Both the position numbers and the translations under genes were made by a program. Positions 27,177 through 36,577 of a stretch of 64,000 bases of DNA are shown one piece after another (within the stretch, counting starts at the first letter, position 1; each line of letters begins with the position of its first letter). The stretch is from an uncultured Lachnospiraceae bacterium (GTDB lineage: Bacteria > Bacillota > Clostridia > Lachnospirales > Lachnospiraceae), in the NCBI GenBank assembly GCA_910587935.1, contig CAJUNP010000003.1, positions 69,842-133,841 on the forward strand, in the 5' to 3' direction. The notes under the pieces are model-generated. The model saw only the letters and a list, made by a program, of their open reading frames with translations. It had not been told where the DNA came from and did no database searches.

Positions 27177-28463
27177 ATGAAAGCGTACAAATCTCTGAGC
27201 AGGGAAGAGCTTGAATCCCTGCAGCAGGAACTTTTAAAGGCCTACGAAGATGCGAAGGCCAAAGGTCTGAATCTGGATATGTCAAGGGGAAAACCCTCTA
27301 TATCCCAGTTGGATATGGTTATGGATATACTGGACGTATTGAATTCCGGGTCTGAGGTAAAATCGGAAAACGGTATGGACTGTCGGAATTACGGTTTATT
27401 TGACGGTATACCGGAAGTGAAAAGACTGATGGCGCAAAGTGTTGGCGTAAAGGAAGAACACGTTATTGTATGCGGCAATTCAAGCCTGAATCTGATGTAT
27501 GACGCGGTATCGCGTTCCGTAACGCATGGCGTGTGCGGAGGTACGCCGTGGTGCAAGCTGGATAAGGTAAAATTTTTATGTCCTGTTCCGGGATATGACA
27601 GGCATTTTGCCGTGACAGAACATTTTGGAATTGAAATGATAAATATTCCGATGACTATACAGGGACCGGATATGGACCTTGTTGAAAAATATGTAAATGA
27701 GGATGCTTCCGTAAAGGGTATCTGGTGCGTACCCAAGTATTCCAATCCGCAGGGCATTTCCTATTCGGACGAAACCGTCAGGCGCTTTGCCGGGTTAAAA
27801 CCTGCGGCAGAAGATTTCCGTATTTACTGGGATAACGCCTATGCGATTCATCATCTCTATGAAGATAAACAGGATGAGATTCTTGATATAATAAGTGAAT
27901 GTGAAAAGGCCGGGAATCCCGATATGGTTTATGAGTTTTTCTCCACATCCAAGGTCAGCTTCGCGGGAGGCGGAATTGCGGGATTGGCATCTTCCCCCAG
28001 AAACCTGGATGATATTCGTAAATCTATGGTGATTCAGACCATTGGTTTTGATAAAGTTAATCAGTTAAGACATGTGCGTTATTATAAGGATCTGGACGGA
28101 TTGAAAGCGCAGATGAGAAAGCACGCGGATATTGTGCGCCCCAAATTTGAAGCGGTGCTGGCAGTTCTCGAGAGAGAACTGGGCGGGCTTGAAATCGGGT
28201 CCTGGATCAGACCCAGGGGAGGCTACTTTATTTCTTTTGACGCTATGGAAGGCTGTGCAAAAGAAATTGTGGCGAAATGTAAGGATGCCGGCGTAGTTAT
28301 GACCGGAGCCGGTGCAACTTTCCCTTACGGAAAAGATCCCCGTGACAGCAATATACGAATCGCGCCTTCCTTCCCCACACCGGAAGAGATGGAGGCTGCC
28401 ACAGATCTTTTTGTCCTGTGCGTTAAGTTAGTCAGCGTGAATAAACTGTTGGAAACAATGTAA
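27177..28463 (+). CDS. Class Ic aspartate aminotransferase-like protein
   Basis: A 428-residue PLP-dependent aminotransferase of fold type I, in the subgroup once listed as MocR-like and now as aspartate aminotransferase family Ic. Visible motifs are NLDMSRGKPS near the start, VCGNSSLNLMYD, the PNPQG-like SNPQGISYSD, WDNAYAIHHL, and STSKVSFAGGG in which Lys259 should bind PLP; IRPRGGYFISF follows. The likely reaction is aspartate plus 2-oxoglutarate to oxaloacetate plus glutamate, but alanine specificity is possible. It is followed within 14 bases by the NUDIX gene. Confidence 0.85.
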   Translation: MKAYKSLSREELESLQQELLKAYEDAKAKGLNLDMSRGKPSISQLDMVMDILDVLNSGSEVKSENGMDCRNYGLFDGIPEVKRLMAQSVGVKEEHVIVCGNSSLNLMYDAVSRSVTHGVCGGTPWCKLDKVKFLCPVPGYDRHFAVTEHFGIEMINIPMTIQGPDMDLVEKYVNEDASVKGIWCVPKYSNPQGISYSDETVRRFAGLKPAAEDFRIYWDNAYAIHHLYEDKQDEILDIISECEKAGNPDMVYEFFSTSKVSFAGGGIAGLASSPRNLDDIRKSMVIQTIGFDKVNQLRHVRYYKDLDGLKAQMRKHADIVRPKFEAVLAVLERELGGLEIGSWIRPRGGYFISFDAMEGCAKEIVAKCKDAGVVMTGAGATFPYGKDPRDSNIRIAPSFPTPEEMEAATDLFVLCVKLVSVNKLLETM

Positions 28464-28476
28464 GAGAGTGGAGAAG

Positions 28477-29022
28477 ATGGCGGAAGAGTTTAAAAGATTG
28501 AGCAGGGATCTTGTATATCGCGGTTCCATTATTGATTATTATAAGGATACGGTTCAGGTACCCAACGGGAATATCGTAAAATGGGATTTTATCGGGCATA
28601 AGGGGGCGGCGGCCATTGTAGCGGTCAGAGATGACGGAAAGCTGCTTATGGTACGCCAATACCGGAACGCCTTAGACCGTTACACGCTGGAGATTCCGGC
28701 GGGCGGTCTGAACGGCCCGGATGAACCCACGCGGACGGCCGCCGCCCGCGAACTGGAAGAGGAAACGGGATATAAAGCGGTGAAGGAACCGGAGTTTCTG
28801 ATTTCCATTCGTACAACCGTAGCCTTTTGCAATGAAAAAATCGATATATATGTGGCGGATCAATTGGAAAAAACAGGACAGAATCTGGATGAAGACGAAT
28901 TTATCAATGTAGAAGCATGGGATATAGGAGATTTGACGGAACAGATTTATAACGGTACGATTCAGGATTCTAAAACGGTTTGCGCAATTATGGCGTATTA
29001 CCATAAATACATTGAGGCTTAG
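28477..29022 (+). CDS. NUDIX hydrolase, ADP-ribose pyrophosphatase type
   Basis: A 181-residue NUDIX hydrolase. The Nudix box GX5EX7REUXEEXGU is complete (GLNGPDEPTRTAAARELEEETG). The sequence AAIVAVRDDGKLLMVRQYR and the position of the box fit ADP-ribose pyrophosphatases, which clear ADP-ribose to AMP and ribose-5-phosphate. The ATG at 28477 has GTGGAG close upstream; a GTG at 28468 is an alternative start. It is in the same transcription unit as the aminotransferase. Confidence 0.88.
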   Translation: MAEEFKRLSRDLVYRGSIIDYYKDTVQVPNGNIVKWDFIGHKGAAAIVAVRDDGKLLMVRQYRNALDRYTLEIPAGGLNGPDEPTRTAAARELEEETGYKAVKEPEFLISIRTTVAFCNEKIDIYVADQLEKTGQNLDEDEFINVEAWDIGDLTEQIYNGTIQDSKTVCAIMAYYHKYIEA

Positions 29023-29094
29023 CCTCCCGGACGGCATATTTTTCTTTTTTTAAACATATAGTTAGGAAAGATATGGTACAAGAGGAGGCAAAGC

Positions 29095-29709
29095 ATGCCG
29101 GTGTTCAAGAGATACACCTCCGGACAGAGGATACATTTAATCTATGTGTTTCTGTTCGGATTTTTTTCAGGTGTTTTTTTAATGAATATTTGGAAAAGCC
29201 AGTTACTTACGGGAACAGGGTTTCTGGATGAAGAAATGCTGTACCAGATTAAATATACGAAAATTGACTGTCATGTTTTTTTCCTTTATGTTTTAAAGAA
29301 AAGGCTGACCCTGTTTTTGATGCTTTCGCTGCTCGCAACGACATATTTAGGAGTAGCGGTTACGTATGGCGCTTTTGTCTGGTTTGGATTTTCGACGGGA
29401 ATGTTCATGGCGGCGGTGCTGATTCGTTATGGACTAAAAGGAATCATGCTTATTTTTGCAGCTTCAATGCCGCAGTATCTGATCTATGTGCCGACATTCT
29501 GGTTTTTACTGAACTGGTGTTACAGTGTTTGCCAGATCTTATATTTTCCCGGTAAGATTTATGAAGAGAGCCGTTATCGGGGGAAAAAAGCTTTGTTTTT
29601 GTCAAAAGGATTTCAGCTGGTACTTTTGTTGGCGGTTGTCATAATTGGGATAGTTCTGGAAAGTTATGTAAATCCAATTGTCCTTTCAAACCTGTTGAAA
29701 GTTTTTTAA
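29095..29709 (+). CDS. spoIIM: Stage II sporulation protein M
   Basis: A 204-residue membrane protein with about five hydrophobic spans, of the SpoIIM family. SpoIIM works with SpoIID and SpoIIP in the mother cell to thin septal peptidoglycan and drive engulfment. The C-terminal half has the family segment FVWFGFSTGMFMAAVLIRYG followed by ASMPQYLIYVPTFWFL. AGAGGAGG precedes the ATG. It is followed by xerD, the usual neighbour in Clostridia. The promoter was not resolved; a mother-cell sigma factor would be expected from the family. Confidence 0.82.
   Translation: MPVFKRYTSGQRIHLIYVFLFGFFSGVFLMNIWKSQLLTGTGFLDEEMLYQIKYTKIDCHVFFLYVLKKRLTLFLMLSLLATTYLGVAVTYGAFVWFGFSTGMFMAAVLIRYGLKGIMLIFAASMPQYLIYVPTFWFLLNWCYSVCQILYFPGKIYEESRYRGKKALFLSKGFQLVLLLAVVIIGIVLESYVNPIVLSNLLKVF
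29683..29707 (+). terminator. Terminator at the end of spoIIM
   Basis: A 7-bp stem (29683-29689 with 29695-29701), a 5-base loop and six T. It overlaps the last codons and stop of spoIIM. Confidence 0.65.
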
Positions 29710-29823
29710 AAAAGTTTTTTTCTATTTTTTCAAGATATAGGGGAAGAAAAGGTACAGACTTCGATATGTTGTATAAAAACAAAAAAGGCTGTAAAATAAC
29801 CAAAATATGGATAAAAATTAAGA

Positions 29824-29852
29824 TTGCTTTTCTTTTCATTTCTGCTTATAAT
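29824..29852 (+). promoter_or_regulatory. xerD promoter
   Basis: TTGCTT (29824-29829) and TATAAT (29847-29852), 17 bases apart, separating xerD from spoIIM transcription. Confidence 0.65.
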
Positions 29853-29938
29853 GGAATCTGATACGTTTTTGGGTGGACAGACTATTTAAAATAGGGGGTT
29901 TACATAAGCGGGACTATGGGGAAGGGCAAGGAAACTTG

Positions 29939-30823
29939 ATGGAATATGAGGTTAATGCGTTTATAACTTATCTGCATAATGAGAAAAAAATTTCTGAGAA
30001 TACGGAGGTATCATACAAAAGAGATCTGACAAAGCTGAGCGCTTATTTGGATGGACAGGGAGTTACGGAGGTAGGGAAGATTACGTTCACGAACTTGAAT
30101 TCCTATGTGCTGTATCTTGAAAAAAATAAGCTGTCGCCGGCTACGATTTCAAGAAATATTGCGTCGATTAAAGCGTTTTACCATTTTCTGTACAAAGGAC
30201 GTTGGGTGACGGAAGATGTGGCGGAAGGATTAAAGGCGCCCAAAATAGAGAAGAAAGCGCCGGAGATCATGTCTATGCCGGAGGTAGTCCGTCTGCTGGA
30301 ACAACCGGATACGGGTTCTTCCAAAGGAATCCGGGATAAAGCTATGCTTGAGCTTTTATATGCTACGGGAATCCGGGTATCCGAACTGATTTCCTTAAAG
30401 CTGCAGGACGTTAATATGCAGATGGGGTTTATTCTGTGCAGGGATGCGGCCAAAGAGCGGGTGATTCCTTTTGGCAATAAAGCAAGAAGCGCGCTGCTTC
30501 AATATCTTGAAGGTTCCAGAAGCATACTGATAGATGACGAGGAAAGCGATATTTTATTTGTAAACTGTTCCGGGCAGCCTATGAGCCGTCAGGGATTCTG
30601 GAAGCTGATTAAGCATTATGCGAAAAAGGCAGGGATTACCGCGGATATTACCCCCCATACGCTTCGTCATTCCTTTGCGGCGCATTTGGTGGAGAATGGG
30701 GCGGATTTGAAAAGTGTGCAGGAAATGTTAGGACATTCCGATATTTCCACAACGCAGATTTATGCCTCTATGAATCATAACCATATCAGAGAAGTATATG
30801 CAAAAGCTCATCCCCGCGGATGA
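29939..30823 (+). CDS. xerD: Tyrosine recombinase XerD
   Basis: A 294-residue tyrosine recombinase with an N-terminal SAM-like core-binding domain and a C-terminal catalytic domain. The catalytic set is complete: Arg146 (ATGIRVSEL), a lysine in KERVIPFG, His240 and Arg243 (HTLRH), His266 (LGHSD) and the nucleophile Tyr275. It resolves chromosome dimers with a partner recombinase at dif; no dif site was identified here. The frame is open from 29873, but the ATG at 29939 has AAGG upstream and gives the standard length. Confidence 0.92.
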   Translation: MEYEVNAFITYLHNEKKISENTEVSYKRDLTKLSAYLDGQGVTEVGKITFTNLNSYVLYLEKNKLSPATISRNIASIKAFYHFLYKGRWVTEDVAEGLKAPKIEKKAPEIMSMPEVVRLLEQPDTGSSKGIRDKAMLELLYATGIRVSELISLKLQDVNMQMGFILCRDAAKERVIPFGNKARSALLQYLEGSRSILIDDEESDILFVNCSGQPMSRQGFWKLIKHYAKKAGITADITPHTLRHSFAAHLVENGADLKSVQEMLGHSDISTTQIYASMNHNHIREVYAKAHPRG

Positions 30824-30828
30824 GCTTT
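30803..30828 (-). terminator. Hairpin between convergent xerD and DAHP synthase genes
   Basis: A perfect 11-bp stem (30803-30813 with 30818-30828), 4-base loop, overlapping the xerD stop. Read on the minus strand it is followed by TTTTGCATAT, a modest U-tract; on the plus strand there is none. Confidence 0.6.
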
Positions 30829-30842
30829 CCATATGTTATCCT

Positions 30843-31871
30843 TTATTCATAGTCTGCAATGTCGTAAAGCAGACGCTCCGTATCGTTCCAGCCAAGACAG
30901 GGATCGGTAATGGATTTGCCGTAAATACCCCCGCCTACTTTCTGGCATCCTTCTTCAATGTAGCTTTCGATCATAACGCCTTTTACCATATTGTGGATGT
31001 CACGGTTCAGCTTGCGGCTGTGCATGACTTCTTTTACAATGCGGATCTGCTGGTAAAATTCCTTATTGGAATTGCTGTGATTGGCGTCGATTACGCAGGC
31101 CGGATTCTTTAAGTCCCGTTCTCCGTACATAGCGATTAAACGGGTGATATCTTCATAATGATAGTTGGGAATACTCTGGCCGTGCTTATTGGTGGCGCCC
31201 CGTAAAACGGTATGGGCAAGTTCGTTGCCGCCGGTTGTTACCTCCCAGCCTCTGTAAATAAAAGAATGTGGGTGCTGCGCCGCGTATACGGAATTGAGCA
31301 TAACGGAGAAATCGCCACTGGTCGGGTTTTTCATTCCTGCGGGAACGTCAAAGCCGCTTACGGTCAGGCGGTGCTGCTGATCCTCTACGGAACGGGCTCC
31401 GATTGCAACGTAAGAGAGAATATCGGATACATATCCCCAGTTTTCAGGATAAAGCATCTCATCGGCGGCAGTCATGCCCGATTCTTCGAGCGCGCGGATA
31501 TGCATTTTGCGCATGGCGATCATACCTGCAAGAAAATCCGGCTTTTTTTCCGGGTCAGGCTGATGGATAATACCTTTATATCCTTCTCCGGTGGTGCGCG
31601 GTTTGTTCGTATAAATACGGGGAACCAACACCAGCCTGTCCTTTACTTTTTCATTGACCTTAGCCAGGCGGTTTATGTAATCGCATACGGCGTCTTCGTT
31701 ATCTGCGGAGCAGGGACCGATGATAACCAGAAATTTATCGCTTTTTCCGGTAATCACATCACGGATCTGCGCATCGCGCTGTTCTTTTATTTTGGCTAAG
31801 GCTTCCGGCACCGGATACTGGCTTTGGATTTCGGACGGGGTGGGAAGCTTTTTGACATATTCAAAACTCAT
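30843..31871 (-). CDS. 3-deoxy-7-phosphoheptulonate synthase (class I DAHP synthase)
   Basis: A 342-residue DAHP synthase of the AroFGH type, joining phosphoenolpyruvate and erythrose 4-phosphate at the entry to the shikimate pathway. Family motifs include VIIGPCSADNED, VPRIYTNKPRTTGEGYKG, the IGARSVEDQQHR block and a C-terminal GKSITDPCLGW. AAGGAG precedes the ATG. No other shikimate gene is nearby. Which aromatic amino acid inhibits it cannot be read from the sequence, so I leave out the aroF/G/H letter. Confidence 0.93.
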   Translation of the reverse strand: MSFEYVKKLPTPSEIQSQYPVPEALAKIKEQRDAQIRDVITGKSDKFLVIIGPCSADNEDAVCDYINRLAKVNEKVKDRLVLVPRIYTNKPRTTGEGYKGIIHQPDPEKKPDFLAGMIAMRKMHIRALEESGMTAADEMLYPENWGYVSDILSYVAIGARSVEDQQHRLTVSGFDVPAGMKNPTSGDFSVMLNSVYAAQHPHSFIYRGWEVTTGGNELAHTVLRGATNKHGQSIPNYHYEDITRLIAMYGERDLKNPACVIDANHSNSNKEFYQQIRIVKEVMHSRKLNRDIHNMVKGVMIESYIEEGCQKVGGGIYGKSITDPCLGWNDTERLLYDIADYE

Positions 31872-31900
31872 ATTATTTCTCCTTCCGTTTTTTCCCGTAT

Positions 31901-31929
31901 ATTATAGTACAGAAAAACGTGCCATGCAA
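31901..31929 (-). promoter_or_regulatory. DAHP synthase promoter
   Basis: On the minus strand, TTGCAT (31924-31929) and TATAAT (31901-31906) with 17-base spacing, 29 bases upstream of the ATG. It lies at once after the stop of the SpoVB-like gene. Confidence 0.7.
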
Positions 31930-31937
31930 GTTTAAAT

Positions 31938-33299
31938 TTACCGGCGTCTGCGTTTCAGATAAAAAATATAAACGGCGGCCGTGTAAAACTGACTTGCCAG
32001 CAGTCCCCATAGATAGCCGGTAATACCGACCCGGTGAATAAAGAAAAAAACGAAGGCAAGGCGCAGAAGGAGCGCTGTTACATTGGTAAAAAAGACAATG
32101 CCTGCTTTTCCCAGACCGTTTATGACGCTGGAAAGAGTGGCGCTTAAATACATAAAAGGACAGATAAAGCTTAAGGTAATAATGAAATGTCCGGCTAACG
32201 GACTGTTAAATAAAAGTACGCCGACGGGACGGCCGCTCAGTAAGAAGACCGCCATGCAGAAAATGCCCAGAAGCGTGGAATACCGGATTGTCCGGCTGAC
32301 AGCCCGTTTAATCTGCTGCTGGTTTCCCGTGGCATCCGCTTCCGCAATCATAGGAAGAAGCAGAACCGAGACGGAGTTAGTCAGGGCGTTTGGAAACATA
32401 ATCATGGGCATAGCCATGCCGGTCAGAACGCCGTATACGCTAAGCGCCGTTTTGGTGTCGTAGCCGTAGGCAAGCAGCCGGTTCGGGATATATATGGCCT
32501 CAATGCTCTGCAGAAAATTGATTACGATCCGGTTAAGGGACAACGGAACGGCCAGGGTCAGCAGATCCTTTAAAATGTGGCGGTAAGGCTTCATGGGCGT
32601 CAGGATATGCGCCGCCTGTTTCAATGGATTAAAATGCTTTTTCTTCAGGGAGAACGAGGCAAAACGATGGTAGGCGGCGCCGATTGTGACCAGCATGGAG
32701 ACGCCTTCTCCGATTACGAGTCCGAGTACCGCTACGTTGATGGTGGGAACGTCTCCTCTTTTCGTTCCGATTATGGTGACAAGAGCCACGCTGCCGACAC
32801 GGAAAATCTGTTCCACCAGCTGGCTGGCGGCGGGGACCGCCGTGCGCTTAATTCCGTAAAAATAACCGTTAATACAGGAATGAACGGCGGCCATGGGAAC
32901 GGACAGGGCTACAATGCGCAGCATGGAAGCGGTGCGGGGTTCTAAAAGAAATACCGTGGCGACCCATTCCGAACATTGAAGGAGAAATCCCGTACATAAA
33001 AAGGAAAGAAGGATCGAAAGAGTCAGTCCGGTCAGCAATACGCGCAGGGAATGGCGGTGGTCGCCGGTGGAGGTTTCACCGGCGACGAATTTGGATATCG
33101 CAGTCTGGATTCCGGCGGCAGTCAGGGAAAAGCTTAAGGCAAGCACCGGACCGAGCAGTTGGTAGATTCCCATTCCTTCTTCCCCGAAAAGACGGGAAAG
33201 ATATATGCGGTAAAAAAATCCGATTATACGGCTGACGAAGCCGGTTATAGTAAGAATAATTGTTCCGATAACAAGAGGATGTTTTCTAAAACGCGCCAT
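31938..33299 (-). CDS. SpoVB-like MOP-family flippase
   Basis: A 453-residue membrane protein with about 12-14 spans in the polysaccharide/lipid flippase superfamily. The N-terminal ILTITGFVSRIIGFFYRIYLSRLFGEEGMGIYQLL closely fits stage V sporulation protein B, needed for cortex peptidoglycan synthesis. The length is somewhat short of the 500-odd residues of B. subtilis SpoVB. AGGAGC precedes the ATG. It is the second such flippase in the window (see 8404), but without the hydrophilic insert. Spore role is inferred. Confidence 0.8.
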   Translation of the reverse strand: MARFRKHPLVIGTIILTITGFVSRIIGFFYRIYLSRLFGEEGMGIYQLLGPVLALSFSLTAAGIQTAISKFVAGETSTGDHRHSLRVLLTGLTLSILLSFLCTGFLLQCSEWVATVFLLEPRTASMLRIVALSVPMAAVHSCINGYFYGIKRTAVPAASQLVEQIFRVGSVALVTIIGTKRGDVPTINVAVLGLVIGEGVSMLVTIGAAYHRFASFSLKKKHFNPLKQAAHILTPMKPYRHILKDLLTLAVPLSLNRIVINFLQSIEAIYIPNRLLAYGYDTKTALSVYGVLTGMAMPMIMFPNALTNSVSVLLLPMIAEADATGNQQQIKRAVSRTIRYSTLLGIFCMAVFLLSGRPVGVLLFNSPLAGHFIITLSFICPFMYLSATLSSVINGLGKAGIVFFTNVTALLLRLAFVFFFIHRVGITGYLWGLLASQFYTAAVYIFYLKRRRR

Positions 33300-33399
33300 A
33301 AAAAGCTCCTGTTGGGCTTTTGATATGTATATTCATGGCGGCCCCGGAGAAGAACCAGGGAATCGCAAGGCGGATTCTCGTATTGATTTTCTTTAAGGC

Positions 33400-33428
33400 T
33401 TGAAATACGCAGGAAAAAAGTGTAAAAT
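33400..33428 (+). promoter_or_regulatory. hisS promoter
   Basis: TTGAAA (33400-33405) and TAAAAT (33423-33428), 17 bases apart; the ATG is 38 bases further on, leaving no space for a T-box leader. Confidence 0.65.
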
Positions 33429-33466
33429 CGGATAAGTACAGGTCTGCTGTATACAGGAGGGAAGAT

Positions 33467-34729
33467 ATGTCATTGAATAAGAAACCGGTCACCGGCATGA
33501 AAGATATTCTGCCCGAAGAGATGAAAATCCGGGATTATGTCATCAGCGTGATCAAAGAGAATTATGGGAAATATGGTTTTACACCGATTGAAACGCCCTG
33601 CGTGGAAAGCCTTTCGAATCTTACCAATAAACAGGGCGGCGAGAATGAGAAGCTGATTTTTAAAATTCTGAAAAGAGGAGAGAAGCTGGATCTTGCGAAT
33701 GCAAAGACGGAAGCCGATGTGGCGGACGGAGGCCTTCGGTATGATCTGACGGTTCCGCTTGTAAGATATTATTCCGCTCATGCCGCCGAACTGCCTGCGC
33801 CTTTTAAAGCGCTGCAGATGGGGAACGTATGGAGGGCGGACCGGCCGCAGAGGGGACGGTACCGGCAGTTTATGCAGTGCGATATCGATATATTGGGCGA
33901 ACCCTCCAATCTGGCGGAGATTGAACTGATTCTGGCTACGACGGCAACCCTTGGGAAGCTGGGCTTCAAAAATTTTCAGATCCGGATTAACGAGAGAAGA
34001 ATTCTGAAAGCGATGGCCGCATACAGCGGGTTTCCTGAGGAGAGCTACGACAGCGTATTCATAACCCTTGATAAAATGGATAAAATAGGTCTGTCCGGTG
34101 TTGCACAGGAATTGAAAGACCACGGCTTTTTGGCAGAGTCCATAGATAAGTATCTGGGGTTGTTTACGGCATTGGAGCAGGCGGAGGATGGACTTGCGTT
34201 TCTGGCAAAGCAGCTTCAGGACGTATTGGTCCCGGAGGTTTATGAGAATCTGCAGGAGATTATCAGCAGCGTCGAGGCTACAAAGTCGGCGGAATTTGAA
34301 CTTGTTTTTGATCCTACGCTGGTAAGAGGCATGTCCTATTATACGGGTACGATTTTTGAGATTTCCATGCCGGAGTTCGGCGGCAGCTGCGGAGGCGGCG
34401 GAAGATACGATAAGATGGTGGGCAAGTTTACCGGAAACGATGTGCCTGCCTGCGGTTTTTCCATAGGCTTCGAAAGAATTATATTACTTTTGACGGAAAG
34501 CGGATTCCGGATACCGGAAGAGCCGGCTAAAGTCGCTTATCTGATTGAAAAAGGGGTAGGCGGAGAGAAACTATGCGAAGTGATTGCGCAGGCGCAGGCC
34601 GAGCGGAGGGACGGAACGCAGGTACTGGTAGTCCGAATGAACAAAAATAAGAAATTTCAAAAGGAACAGTTAATGAAAGAAGGCTACGGGGAGTTTCGGG
34701 AATTTTACAGAGAAGCCCTCAAAAAATAG
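33467..34729 (+). CDS. hisS: Histidine-tRNA ligase, archaeal/eukaryotic-like clade
   Basis: A 420-residue class II synthetase that charges tRNA-His. In place of the usual bacterial LRPEGT loop it has RYDLTVP near 91-97 and VWRADRPQRGRYRQFMQCDIDI, and RGMSYYTGTIFE in the second histidine motif; these are features of the archaeal/eukaryotic-like HisRS branch. The GGGGRYDKM block and C-terminal anticodon-binding domain are present. AGGAGGG precedes the ATG. It is the first gene of a unit running through aspS. Confidence 0.92.
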   Translation: MSLNKKPVTGMKDILPEEMKIRDYVISVIKENYGKYGFTPIETPCVESLSNLTNKQGGENEKLIFKILKRGEKLDLANAKTEADVADGGLRYDLTVPLVRYYSAHAAELPAPFKALQMGNVWRADRPQRGRYRQFMQCDIDILGEPSNLAEIELILATTATLGKLGFKNFQIRINERRILKAMAAYSGFPEESYDSVFITLDKMDKIGLSGVAQELKDHGFLAESIDKYLGLFTALEQAEDGLAFLAKQLQDVLVPEVYENLQEIISSVEATKSAEFELVFDPTLVRGMSYYTGTIFEISMPEFGGSCGGGGRYDKMVGKFTGNDVPACGFSIGFERIILLLTESGFRIPEEPAKVAYLIEKGVGGEKLCEVIAQAQAERRDGTQVLVVRMNKNKKFQKEQLMKEGYGEFREFYREALKK

Positions 34730-34774
34730 AAATGTACGGTTTGTGGAACAAGGCAGAAAGCGAGGTTTATCCTT

Positions 34775-36577
34775 ATGGCAGAATCAATGAAGGGATTAAA
34801 GCGCAGCCACCGCTGCGGTGAATTATCGGCAGCCGACGCAGGGCGGAATGTTACCGTGATGGGATGGGTGCAGAAGCAGAGGAATAAAGGCGGAATTATT
34901 TTTGTGGATTTGCGGGACCGTTCCGGTCTGCTGCAGATTATTTTTGAAGAAAGCGACTGTGGAGCGGAAAACTTTGCCAAGGCTGAAAAATTCCGCAGCG
35001 AATTTGTGATTGCGGTCACGGGAACCGTGGAAAAGCGCGCCGGCGCAGTGAATGAGAATCTTACCACAGGAGAGATTGAGATCCGGGCAAAAGATACGCG
35101 GATTCTGTCGGAAGCGCAGACGCCTCCTTTTCCCGTTGAGGCGGACAGCAAGACAAAAGAAGAACTGCGGTTAAAGTATCGTTATCTGGACCTTCGCAGG
35201 CCGGATCTGCAGGGCAACCTGATCCTGCGCAGCAACATCGCGGCGGCAATCCGTTTATTTTTGACAAAAGAGGGGTTTTTGGAGATTGAAACGCCCATGT
35301 TAAATAAATCTACGCCGGAAGGAGCCAGGGATTATCTGGTTCCGAGCCGTGTGCATGCGGGCAGCTTTTATGCGCTTCCCCAGTCGCCGCAGCTGTTTAA
35401 GCAGCTTCTGATGTGTGCCGGCTACGATCGTTATTTTCAGCTTGCCAGGTGCTTTCGTGACGAGGACCTGCGCGCAGACAGACAGCCGGAATTCACGCAG
35501 GTGGATATGGAATTATCCTTTGTGGACGTGGAAGATGTCATAGAAGTGAATGAGCGCCTTTTAAAATATGTCTGTAAAGAAGCGATCGGACTTGACGTAG
35601 CGCTTCCGATTCCGAGAATGACGTGGCGCGAAGCGATGGAGCGGTTTGGCTCGGATAAGCCGGACACTCGTTTCGGAATGGAGCTTACGGATGTGTCGGA
35701 AGCCGTAAAGGGCTGCGGATTCGGCGTTTTTACCTCCGCATTGGAAAACGGCGGTTCTGTCCGGGGAATTAATGTAAAGGGACAGGCGGCGATGCCCCGC
35801 AAGAAAATTGACGCGCTGACGGAATTTGCAAAAGGGTACGGAGCGAAGGGACTTGCTTATCTTTGTGTAATGCCGGACGGTACTTATAAATCTTCCTTTG
35901 CCAGATTTATGACGCAGGAGCAGCTTGACGGCCTCGTAAAGGCTATGGAAGGGGAAGCCGGAGACTTGCTTTTGTTTGCGGCGGATCGGACAAAGATTGT
36001 ATGGAGTGTGCTGGGAGCTTTACGTTTGGAGGTGGCAAGGCAGCTGGATATGATCGATCCGGATGCATACCATTTTTTGTGGGTTACGGAATTTCCGCTG
36101 CTTGAGTGGAGCGAGGAAGAGAATCGTTTTACGGCTATGCACCATCCGTTTACCATGCCGATGGAGGAAGACCTGGAGTATTTGGATACAGACCCGGGAA
36201 GAGTCCGGGCGAAAGCGTATGATATTATTTTAAACGGAACGGAGCTGGGAGGCGGAAGCGTCCGGATTTTCCAGGAGGATATCCAGGAGAAAATGTTTGA
36301 GGTTCTTGGATTTACGAAGGAAGACGCTCATGAACGGTTCGGTTTCCTGCTGGATGCTTTTAAGTACGGCGTTCCTCCCCATGCGGGACTTGCGTACGGT
36401 TTTGACCGGCTTGTCATGCTTCTTGTGAAGGCGGAAAGTATCCGTGAGGTGATTGCGTTCCCGAAGGTAAAGGATGCTTCCTGCCTGATGACCGGCGCTC
36501 CGGATGTCGTGGAAGAAAAACAGCTGGAAGAGTTGTCCATAGCAATACAGGTTCAGGATGAGAGCGGACTCTCATGA
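34775..36577 (+). CDS. aspS: Aspartate-tRNA ligase
   Basis: A 600-residue bacterial-type AspRS. It has an N-terminal OB-fold anticodon domain (VMGWVQKQRNKGGIIFVDLRD), the class II core with FLEIETPML and CFRDEDLRADRQPEFTQVD, the GAD insertion domain characteristic of bacterial enzymes, and C-terminal motif 3 (GLAYGFDRLVML). The stop overlaps the next ATG as ATGA, so translation is coupled with the phosphopantetheinyl transferase gene. Confidence 0.95.
   Translation: MAESMKGLKRSHRCGELSAADAGRNVTVMGWVQKQRNKGGIIFVDLRDRSGLLQIIFEESDCGAENFAKAEKFRSEFVIAVTGTVEKRAGAVNENLTTGEIEIRAKDTRILSEAQTPPFPVEADSKTKEELRLKYRYLDLRRPDLQGNLILRSNIAAAIRLFLTKEGFLEIETPMLNKSTPEGARDYLVPSRVHAGSFYALPQSPQLFKQLLMCAGYDRYFQLARCFRDEDLRADRQPEFTQVDMELSFVDVEDVIEVNERLLKYVCKEAIGLDVALPIPRMTWREAMERFGSDKPDTRFGMELTDVSEAVKGCGFGVFTSALENGGSVRGINVKGQAAMPRKKIDALTEFAKGYGAKGLAYLCVMPDGTYKSSFARFMTQEQLDGLVKAMEGEAGDLLLFAADRTKIVWSVLGALRLEVARQLDMIDPDAYHFLWVTEFPLLEWSEEENRFTAMHHPFTMPMEEDLEYLDTDPGRVRAKAYDIILNGTELGGGSVRIFQEDIQEKMFEVLGFTKEDAHERFGFLLDAFKYGVPPHAGLAYGFDRLVMLLVKAESIREVIAFPKVKDASCLMTGAPDVVEEKQLEELSIAIQVQDESGLS

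Noticed and set aside
29014..29047. Terminator after the NUDIX gene
   Set aside because: The stem GAGGC/GCCTC has only five pairs, and the T-rich run starts about 12 bases after it, too far for a standard terminator.
33300..33466. T-box leader before hisS
   Set aside because: No antiterminator T-box sequence was found, and the promoter lies only 38 bases from the start codon, leaving no room for one.
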